From NCBI GenBank assembly GCA_016721625.1, contig JADKHR010000001.1, positions 868,001 through 932,000 of the forward strand: 64,000 nucleotides of DNA, given 5' to 3'. Position 1 is the first letter of the stretch. The number at the start of each line of letters is the position of its first letter. The translations under genes and the position numbers were made by a program. Source of the stretch: Elusimicrobiota bacterium (lineage in GTDB: Bacteria; Elusimicrobiota; Elusimicrobia; FEN-1173). Below the pieces are notes generated by a model. The model was not told where the DNA came from, did no database searches, and saw nothing but the letters and a program-made list of their open reading frames with translations. This document shows, piece after piece, positions 52,358-62,400 of the stretch.

Positions 52358-52698
52358 AACAACCCCCTGGGCGCGTTATTGGAGAGGACGGCAGACCGAA
52401 AAAACAACATCGTTCCACCATTGTTTTTCCCGAATGGTTGCATTTCAAAAATCTTTTCCCGTCGATATCCCATCGACACAATTTGTTTACCGACAGTTTT
52501 TCCCGCCGTCCACTCTTACGACAGTTTCTTACGACAATTCCTTTAAAAACAGGGGGCCCGCTGGAACCAAATAACGGGGCAATGGGTTTAAAACCGCGCC
52601 AAAAGGCCGACGTCGAATTTTTATAGCGTGGGGGCATCCTAACTTCAAAGAAGGCGAAAAAGGGCAACGTCGGCCTTTGTTGTGCGTTTGGCGGGGTG
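52358..52698. other. Non-coding junction region with repeats
   Basis: About 340 bp without a convincing gene. It holds paired TTACGACA motifs (52514-52537) similar to a pair at 43629-43650, and a 12-bp inverted repeat at 52602-52613/52667-52678. One open frame here lacks coding character. Confidence 0.5.
52602..52678. repeat. 12-bp inverted repeat with 53-bp spacer
   Basis: AAAGGCCGACGT at 52602-52613 and ACGTCGGCCTTT at 52667-52678 are perfect inverted copies. They could be a large stem-loop, an operator pair or part of an element end. Confidence 0.6.
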
Positions 52699-52920
52699 TT
52701 AATCAATAACCACGGCCCCTACATTATCGGGGCCCGGAATTGTATAGCCCAGCCTGGGATGTTTTTGCGTGACTTGTAGGGGCTCGAACCCAGCAACACA
52801 TCTTTTCTTCGCCCAGGCCCGCGAAAGCAAGGGGCGTTCCGTTTTTCTAAACTGGTCTTGCGTGGTCTCCCCCAGTTCCACGGCTTTCATGATTTCCTGA
52901 AGAAAATCCCCCGATCCCAC
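52699..52920 (-). CDS. Small hypothetical protein
   Basis: A 73-codon frame (MGSGDFLQEIMKAVELGETTQDQFRK and on) precedes a GTWxx-less C-terminus VAGFEPLQVTQKHPRLGY. ATG 52890 with AGGA upstream is an alternative start. The GFEP run comes from a GGGTTCGAGCCC block that resembles a tRNA T-arm, so this may be a pseudo-ORF over a former attachment site. No family recognised. Confidence 0.35.
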   Translation of the reverse strand: MGSGDFLQEIMKAVELGETTQDQFRKTERPLLSRAWAKKRCVAGFEPLQVTQKHPRLGYTIPGPDNVGAVVID

Positions 52921-52980
52921 GATCGCGTCAACTAAGTTATTAGATTATCAACGTTCCCAAAAGTTTCCCACAGTTTTGTA

Positions 52981-53427
52981 TCAAAAAAAATCGCGCCATA
53001 AACGGACTTCCACCAAGCCGCGAATATCTGCCCAGCCTATGACTTGATCTTTTTTCTGATCAACGAATACGAATAAGGCCTCAACACTGATGGGGTTGGC
53101 GAATGCCCGGTCTTCCTCGATCAGGTAAGAATAGACCTTTACACTGCCGTCGATGGGGAGCCTCTCATCAATCAGGTCTTTCGGGTATATAGATTCGTAA
53201 AGGTTATCGTTATGGATTGTGGCGCGTGTCTCAGGCTCACTCTGGCCGGGCCAAAGTTGAACAATTTGTTCTTTCAAAAACTTTTCACCTCTCATCACGT
53301 GATCAAGCTCTGCCTTACTCATTCCAATTCTCAGTTTGGACGTTACCTTTGCAACGTCCATGCGTTGGCAACCAACGGTTACCAACGCAGCCAGACAAGC
53401 CAGAACTCCCGTGGAGAAGAGTCTCAT
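52981..53427 (-). CDS. Lipoprotein, candidate immunity protein of giant toxin 2
   Basis: The 148-residue protein has a lipoprotein signal (GVLACLAALVTVGC, lipobox Cys at 20). The motif SKLRIGMSKAELDHVM follows, which resembles the start of SmpA/OmlA (BamE-like) small lipoproteins, then a beta-rich body. ATG 53427 overlaps the giant gene stop by 4 bp (ATGA). It occupies the same place as the lipoprotein after giant gene 1 but shows no sequence similarity to it, as expected if each immunity protein matches a different toxin tip. The immunity role is inferred. Confidence 0.75.
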   Translation of the reverse strand: MRLFSTGVLACLAALVTVGCQRMDVAKVTSKLRIGMSKAELDHVMRGEKFLKEQIVQLWPGQSEPETRATIHNDNLYESIYPKDLIDERLPIDGSVKVYSYLIEEDRAFANPISVEALFVFVDQKKDQVIGWADIRGLVEVRLWRDFF

Positions 53428-56400
53428 GGTTTTCGCCCTAAGCGCAACTGGCGGCGGAGCATATCAACGGTCTTGTCTTCGTAGATATCGCCGTGGTTAT
53501 TGATCCCTATCCCGTAGGGGTTGCGCCAGGCATCGGTGGCATCGATGGCCTTGAAATCCGGATGGCGAACTACGCCAGAGGGACCCGTGTAGCCAAGCGC
53601 ATAATCAAATTGGGTGGCGAAGTACGAAAGGCCGAAGACCACTTCCTGCCGTCTAGAATAGACGACCGTGAGGTGCTCTATATTCCGGATCGCTTTCTCG
53701 TACTTGCCGCCAGGGGTGATGTCGTGGTCATTGATTGCGGGAACAAAGAGAACCACGCTGTTGAATTTCATCCCTTTTGCGGCTTGATCCAAGATCACTC
53801 GAGCCCCCAAGCTATGTGTCGTCGCGTTAATTTGGATGTCATGGTTATATGTCCTCGCAAGGCCCATCAACTGCCAAAGGCCGTCCGAAGACATATCGGC
53901 GGATGCCTTGGCGCGTGCAAAAAAAGCGACGCTGGACAGTGGATTGTTACCAAGGTCACCAGACCAAGAAACTCCCACATTCATTCGGCGGTGCCCAATT
54001 GCTTTTAATCCCTTGACGAATTGAGATCTCATGTCCAACGATTTTTTGCTTCCTACATTGTAGCCGTGAATGTAGAGGTCTAAAGCGTTCGATTTCTTTA
54101 GGGCGCTTTCAAACTCCGCGGGTTCTCCATTGAACATTAAGACGACCTGGGAGGCGCTTTCACCTTTCTCCATTCTAATTGAGGGAGCAGAGGGCGTAAT
54201 TCCGAAGCCTGGGATTACGCGAAAGCTATGGCGCATTTCAAAGATAGCCGACGGGGGATTTTCCGGCCTGTCAGGCACTCTTGCAGAATAGAATTCCATC
54301 CCGTCACGCGCAGAAAGCGCTTTTTTACTCAGAGGATCGACGATTCGGTCGAATCCTGGAATTGGTTCCTCATTCACCCGCCCGCCAAAGGTCATGATTA
54401 CCGCATCGTATACGGCGGAAGCGCTCTCACCCATAAAATCCCCCACGACCCGCGCATCGTTAGGATAGTCCACCACATAGGCTTTGGCGTTTAGCGCTGC
54501 GCTTTGCGTGATATTGGTTGCCCAGGAAACCGCGCCATTTGCCGCATCAATGATATCGTTTTTCAAGGCGATCTCAGCTTTCACGGTGCGCGCCGCCGCG
54601 TGCCGCGCGGTGGCCATGGCTCGGTCCGCCGTCTGCCCGGCCAGGGCTTTCGTTTCATTCCAAATGGTCCCTACCCTGGACGTCACGGCAGTGAAGGATC
54701 CTTTTACCCTCGCGCCCGTTCGCATCCAGATTCCTCGTTGCGAATCAACGTCGTGATCCTCATCTGCCACTGGGGAAATGTTGATCTGTGTCGTTTGAAC
54801 CGGCACGGGTGGAACAACGACAGGGCCCTCTCCGGACTGAACGTTGCCGTCGCCCATCAATGTGGCCATGGCAATCACCATACCACCAACGACCACGGAC
54901 CCTTTGGACGGCCCAGTGGGGTTCTCTTTTCCACTGCTAGAATCCTTGGGAGCACGTGAATCTCTGGCGCCGAAATCGAGAATGGGCGGGGTGTCAGGGA
55001 CATCTACGGCCCTACGGTCATCCGGGAGGACCTCCCCGACACGGAAGGTAATCTCCGAAGGTCCGGCGCGAGTGGGATCGAAAGCTTTGTCGATGCGGCC
55101 TACGAATTCTTGGAATTGGCCTGTTTTGGAGAAGAGCATGCCAGTTTGAATGTCTTCGGCCCAGAATTCGACCATCGTGTTGCCATTGCCGTCTTTCACG
55201 AAAGAGTTGACCCTCTCGGCGGAATTCATGATCTCCTGGGCCACTCTTCGGCCTTCGGCGTTGAGGACAGCGGGGGACATGCTGGCGTCGTTGGGTTTCG
55301 CCAGGTTGTTGGCCAGTTTATAGCGGGCTATGCCTTCGCCGGCGGCAATCAATCCGTTTTGTCCGACAGGGGATTCAAGGCTCACTTTGACGATGGAGTC
55401 GCCGCCGTGTTGGCCTTTGCTGAAAACTTGGGTGTTGGCGCCTTGGTAATACCTGGAGATAAAGGCGGGAGGAGTTCCCGGGGCTTCGGGAGAAATCTTG
55501 CCGGTGGGAGTCACTCCGTTCGGGGCGAAAGTTCGGCCAAGGGGTGGTCCGTCCGTCGGGGCGGCGGGTGGGACGGTGTCTTTTTTTCCGAAGAATGACT
55601 CTTTGAAGTTTCGGAGCGCCTGTTTGAAAGAAACCCCCTCCGTTAAAATAGCCCCTCGTTGATTGCTGAGAACGCCCTCCCTTTTGCCCTGAGTTTTGAA
55701 AAGGAATCCCGATTTTTGAGGGTCATCGTCTCCCACTAACCATTGTCGAATGGAATTCTTGAGGTCTCGTTTTATCGTTGATTTGATTTCAGCCGCAATG
55801 TAGCCTTGGACTTCAACGGACAGCGAGGGGGCAACGTCCCGGATTTTCTCAAAGAAGGATGTCCGGCTCAACACGGGCTTGCCGTTGATGGCGGCATGGG
55901 AAGACAACAAACGGACAGCATCACGGTAGTCGTTGAATTGGACCCCACCGGCAGACACTTCTTTGCCGCCCATGGCAACTTGGCGAAGTGTCATGATAGG
56001 TCGGCCCTCGGCATGGGTGGCTACATCAAAGAGCGTAATTTCCGGTTTGGCGCCGACTTTATTCGACAAACGAATGGCGACAACATAGTCGGACTGCAGA
56101 GCCTTGCCCAACCGGGAGAAGGCGGAGAGAGGTGTTTTTTCAGCGGCAACGACAAAAAGCGTCGCTGGGCTGTCAGCGGTGGCGGGGAGCAATTCGTAAT
56201 TGCCCGTTTTTCGTAGTGTCGCCTTGTCCCAAAGAATGCCGGCTCTTGCCAAAAGCCCCGTCGGCTCGTAAACCGGGCGGTCTGGAATTGCCCGTGCGGT
56301 CATCTCGACCGCAGACTTTTTGGAAGGGGAACGCTTCGTTACAGCCGAATCAAGTGCAAGGCGATTCTCCCGAAGCGCGACACGCTTCTTTTCGACATCT

Positions 56401-59400
56401 ACACTTGCGCGCCTAAAGTCCTCGCTTCGCGCTTTAAATCCTCCAGCTTTTTCGAGTAGTCCGGATCGGATTGACTCAAAGCGAGAAATTTGTTTTTTAA
56501 TTCCAACAATCTCGATACCTCGGAGTCTAACCTCTTCCCCTCGGAGTCTAACCTCTTCCCTAAGTGACTGTTTTCCGCCAACAACTCGTCCGATTTCTTC
56601 AATAAACGCTGGAAGTCCGGCCCCATTTCCTTGAGCCGTCGTTCCGTCTCCGCGAAGGAGTCCCTCGCCTGGGCGAAGCCCTTTTGCTGGGCCTGCAATT
56701 TCTTGATTTCCTCGTCGTCCCGTCCCACTCCCTCCCGCAATTCCTTCTGGAATTCCTGCATTTCTTCCGGGGTTAGCGGACGGGACTCGACCGAAGAACC
56801 GGCCGATTCTTTCTCCGAGGGAGGTAAACCACCCTCCTTTTTGCCGAACAGTCGTTTGAAGAACCCCACCAGACTCACCTCCTCGAGTTTGCTCAATTAG
56901 AACAAGATCCTGCTTTAACTTTGCCAATTCTAATTCTTTCACAGCAAGGACGTTTTCTTTCTGCGCCTTCACGTTGCCCACAGCTTCGGCCGCCTTTTCA
57001 TAACGGGCGGAAATCGCCTTTTTCGTCCCAACAAGAAGATCCAACTCGATCCTGTCGTTTAGCAAGATTTTTTCACGCGCAGCAAATTCAGCTTTTACAT
57101 TTGACGCCTCGGTCTTGTTCAACCATTTTCCATATTTAGCCACATCGGCAGGCTTCATTGCCGCCAATAGCTCGGGATCGACATTGGGCTTAAACTCGAC
57201 ACGGTTCTTGATCCAGGTTTTTTCGTATTTGCCCGCCGCTTTTTTGAAGAGAGCCAAGGCTTCAGCACTGTGGATGTTAACGGAATAAGTCTTTCCGGCC
57301 TCAAACTTGCCTTTAACGAAATCTTGGGCCAGCTCCATGTCCCGGCCTCGATACCGGCTCACCATTCCCATACTCACGCCGCCCACAAAGCTTCCCGCGC
57401 TCCTTCCCAGGGATTCCGCTGTCATACTGTTCAGGCCCACCGCTTTGGCACCTTTTTCAACCGCCCAGGCAGTTGTGTGGTCTGCACCCATTCCCATCAG
57501 CATGCCTTCAGTCAAAGACAAAGTTGCGGCCCCTTGTTGGGTTGCGGTTATCCTGGCTTTCTCCGCAAAGGTAAGCCCTCGTTTGGCGTCTACAGCAACT
57601 TTTTCAACTTTTGCCGCGTAGTTGGCTGCGCCCCGCTCCGCCCGATAGGTGAGTGTTTTCGGCAACTTGCCCGCTGTCATGACCGCCGCGGCCTCAGCCA
57701 GCGGCGTCCATTTCACAAAACCCAGTCCGCCCTTTGCGCCTTGGACAAAAACGGACCCTGCCTTGCTCCATCCGATCCAACCGCGCTCCTTGGTTGTGAC
57801 GGTGCGCCCCAACATATCAACGCCCTTAAATATTTCTTGCCCGGACACCGCGGCCTTGAACTGTTCTATTCCAACGCTCAGAAGACCGCCGAATCCGCCC
57901 AGGTTCCTCGCTGTTTTGAGGAATACCTGCCTGTTCCCGAGGGCGCTTAACGCCTCCAGAGATTTAGATAGCCCTTTCGCCATAATCCCGGTTTTTGACG
58001 CGATGTTCGCCGCCGCCGTCGCCACCTTGGCGGACCGCAACATGACCGAGCCAACGCCCCAGGTCAGCGCCAACTCCGCCGTCAAGCCCATGACTTCTCC
58101 CACCATTTGTTCGGTCTTAAGGCGACCATCCAGAAAATCAATATGACCAGACACCCATTCCTTGCCGAATTTACCACCCAACAGAGTGTCTTTGACTACT
58201 TGAGCCGCTTTTGGTAAATCGCCCATCCCAAGCCCAGCCATTCTTGCCCAGAAACCATCGAGATGTTTTGACACTCCTCCAATAAGGAGAGCGGTCGACA
58301 CTTTAACATCGCTGATTCGTTCGCCAAGGTCAAAGGCCTTCTGCATTCCACCGACTTGATCGAACAGATCACTGGCCCGCGCCATGAGGGATTCGACCTT
58401 GCCCCACGCTTCTGTGGTGGCGAGGTTGCCAGCCGCAAGGAGTTCAGACGCTGCCTTTTTTATCCCCAGCGCACCATAAGGGCCCGATTGCAGGGACGAA
58501 ATTCCATTCCGGATTATCTGTTTTTCAGAATCGGTGAAGCGCAGTCCTTCCAACCGTTGTTCGAAATCCACCGACCCATTGATGATCCGAACGCGGAGAA
58601 GGTCCATCTGTCCATGGATCTGATTCACCCGGATAGCCCCTACAAGGGCGTTGAATCGGTTTTGCAATTTCTCCGTCCAGGCGCCCTGGGTGAAGAGAGT
58701 CTTCAATTCGCCGAACGCCGCTTCCGCCGCTTTGAAGCTTACTTCGGCCGCTTTCACGGCCTTGCCCTCTCTTTCCAACGCGGCTTTCTCTTTGCCGATC
58801 CGCCCGTTAAAGGACGTCATGAGGTCTTTCAGCACATAAAGAGTCGCCAGCTGCCCGGCACGGTCCATTTCTGTTCCCGCTGGTCCAAGGAGCAATTCCA
58901 GCGCTTTCAGTGGCGCCTTGGCCACTGTCCCAACGTCCAAGTTCGCAATCCGACCGCTGATCAGGCTTTTCAGATCCTCAACCCCAGGGATGGAGTTCAA
59001 CATCTCACTGACATTCCCGTCTTTTATGGCGTTCACAAGACCGGTTTTATTCATCTCAGTCAGCCGTTGATCAATCTCTGACATGGCCATGTCGTGGAAC
59101 GCCTGCTTGTCGATTAACGCGGTCCCGGTATCCGCTTGCTTCTTTAAGGTGAGCTCAAGGCCCTGTTTTTGGGAATCGAACTCTGTCGCCAAGATGTCGA
59201 ACTGTTTCTGGCTGGCGTCAAGCGAGACCACCGACTGAAATGCCTCGGGGGTTCCAACCCGGGAAGGCCCCAACAGTCGAGTTCCTGACAACGCACCCAC
59301 TCCTGGAATGTAATCTAAATCAATCGGGCTAAGGAAATCCGCCAGCCCTGTCGAATAAAGTGAAGATTCAAAACCACCAATGTCCGTTCCGAATGACCTC

Positions 59401-62400
59401 ATTCCAGGAAACGCAGATTCGGTGTCGTAGTCCACAAAGATATCGGATAAATCGTCGTCAGCGGAAATGCCGATGGCGTCCACCTGCGAGATCCGGCCCG
59501 CACGGCTATCCGCCAACGTGACGGGATCTCGCAGGTTCATTCCTAACCCAGCCAATGCTCTGATGGGAGAAGCCAAACCTTCTAACAACCCCTTCATGAA
59601 TGTCTTTACCGTCATTTTCGGGGTCGGCAACGCTTTGCGGTATTCCTCGACGCTCAAGCCCAGTGCCCAAGCGGCGCGGGCTTCCTGCACCGCGCGGTAT
59701 TTGTTCTCTCCCAGAGCGACGGCTCCTCCCGCGAGTTCAGCCACAGCCTGGGTTACAAGCCCGCGGTTTAGGCGGTCTTGGTCCATACCGCCACTGCCGT
59801 CGTTGCTCTTGGAATACATTTGAACACCGTATGTCTTAAGGGCCGAAGCGGCCGCGCCTTGGCCTCCGTTACCCGCCCCCGTCAAAACGCTACCAAGGGT
59901 CAACCAGGTAGTCCCCTGTTTCTGATCCCCATAAGTCAGGCCAAGGGTGCTGACCAGGGAACCCGCGATCGTCAGCGCGCCTTGGGTGGCCGTCATCGTC
60001 CCACCGGAATCCGCCAGGCCGACTCCTCCGCTCATTAATCCTGTAATCGTGGACAAGGCTCCCACTGTCCAGAGGGTTTTCCCATCAGCCCCTCCAGCAC
60101 TCGCCGCCGCCATCTGTCCACCCACCTGCATTCCCATCAACAGGAATCGTCCTCCCCCTGTCAACGTCGTCACTCCGTTCACCGTCGTCGACAAGGTTCC
60201 CGTCCCCGCCATCCATGCTCCAGCCCCTGCCACGACAGCACCGGCCGTCGCGCTATAAAAACTCATGGCGTTCTGCCGCGCTTCGCCCCGGTCTTTGTTC
60301 TGCCCAAACATTCCCAAATCATGCGTGCTAATTCCCCGCCGCAGGGTTTGATAGGTCCCTACCGCCACGGCGATGCACGCCGCCGCTAAGGCTTGGGTGC
60401 CGGGGATGATGGCTAGGACTACCGCTCCGACCACAGCCAAAACCGCTACAGAAACATCCACAGCTTGCATCACCTTATCACCGTAATTGAGCCCTTGTTG
60501 ATAGCTCCGTTCCTCCAGAGTGGTGGTTTTGGCCTTCGTTGCTTCTTCGTCTAAAGTCCCATTCGCCGTATACTGGTTCTGGCTTACGGTGTGGCTGTAA
60601 GAGTGAATCGCCTGACCACCCAGCGAGCCCGATGCCACAAAAGCGGCCATGACCGGCATTACCACCAGGACCACATTTAACAACGGAATGGAATTGAAGG
60701 CTTTCGCCAACGATTTGGCTAAACCATGGCCTCCCTTTTCCACCGTGGCTTTGCTCTGGGTTTTGCGTTCCACGTCCAGGGCTCGGCCCTGGTCGTCGAA
60801 GCTCTTAACCCGGGTATCCGTCTGGGTCCAGACCTTGTTTCGGTCGTTCCTCTGGCTCGTGGTGATGGTGTGAACCTGCCGGCCAAAGCCGTCGTATTCC
60901 AACACCTGCACATCGGTTTCAGTCGTCACCGATTCCGTCGCCGATTTCTTGGAGTTTTTGCGCTTTAGGCCCTTCTGGGTCTGCTTCACATACTCGTAGT
61001 GCTCCACCTGGGTCACGGACTGGTGGTAGCCGGTGACCCGGCCTACGCTGTCGTATCGGATGGCGGATTGGTGGTACGTCAGGTGGATGCCCATGGCCTG
61101 CACTTCGCCGTTCGCGTGAACGCCGGTGCCGTCCGCGGTCACTTTCATGGAGGACAGTAATCCGGACCCGGCATCGTAGCCGTAGGTCGTCGTCATCTGC
61201 GCTTGGCCGCTCGTCCAATCTTCAGACAGGCCCTGCACGCCGCCGCCGTCATAGGTTTGCTCATATTTCTGCCCACCGGCCAGCGCCGCCAGGGCGGCTC
61301 CCCAATAGCGGGTGGAATCCGTCCGCGTCATCCGGCCGTTCAGGTCGTAAGTCGTCCCCACGTTCCGGTCCGTATAGAGCAATGTCCGCGCTGCGGTTGC
61401 GTTTTCGTCCTCCACTTCCCGGAAGGTCTCCTTGCCGTCCGCCCACACCACGTTCCCGGCGTTGTCGTATTTCGCCCCCGTTGTCTTCTCCACGCTCTTT
61501 TCAACCGACGTGTTGTCCCAGCTCTTGGTTTCAAAGTCTTCCGCCTGGCCCTGGTCGTTGAACTTCGTCGCGGTCCATTGGGTGTAGGAATTCTTCAACG
61601 GCGCGCTCGTGTCCTGGTAGGTCCGCGTGGTCTGGCCGACCGCGCGACCCTGGGCGTCGTATGTATATGAGACTTCCTGCGAATAGGCGCGGTTAATGGC
61701 GCCGGTCTCCGTCACGCGGTTTGTTTGCGTGGCCACACGGCCGTCCGCGCCGTAGGCGATGAGGGATGTGGTTTCCCTATTCACCTGCCCTTCGGTCGTT
61801 GTTCGGGTTTGGAGTATGGGGCGATTCAAGCCGTCAAATTGGAGGTTCGTTGTCGTCGCCGGGTTGGCTTCGTTCTTAATGAGCGTGCCCTCTTTGTCCC
61901 AAGCCAAGTTAACGACGATCCCGGGCGTGGACTCCGATCGGCCATTGATGTCGTAGGTCGCCCCTTTGATCCCGGTGATATCCGCACGTGTCAACCCATA
62001 GGACCCAAGCCTTTCCACCAGATTTTCCCCGTTCGCCGCCAAATAGTTCTTGAACAATTCCGGTCGAAACACCGGCGACCACCCCTTGTTCCATCCGCCA
62101 TTCCGCACCAGCCCCATCCACTGGCTCCCATGCTTGGCCAGGATTCCGGCGCGTAGGCCACCACCAGTTTTCCCAAAACCGGCCCAGCTTGATCGATGAA
62201 CCGCCCCAGCCTCGTGGGGTCTTCGATCAAGGACTCCAACGTCGGAAGCGCCTGCGTCACCTGGCTCAACATTTTATTCACCGCCAGCGCCGCCTCAAGC
62301 GCGCCCAACGGCAGGAGCTCCAAGGCGCCCTTTGTCAGCGAATGACCCAAGAACCTTTTCTTTGACCCCCCACCGGTCAGCGCCGCGAGCGCGGCCAGGC

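Noticed and set aside
52335..52706. 123-codon open frame on the minus strand
   Set aside because: It spans the TTACGACA pair and the 12-bp inverted repeat, overlaps the downstream gene, and shows no coding character or ribosome site.
52770..52800. tRNA-like block (GGGTTCGAGCCC on the minus strand) near a possible attachment site
   Set aside because: Only a T-arm-like piece is visible; the stem does not pair properly and no D-arm, anticodon arm or acceptor can be built around it.
52960..52980. DnaA-box-like TTTCCCACA near the end of lipoprotein 2
   Set aside because: A single imperfect match without others nearby; no support for an origin.
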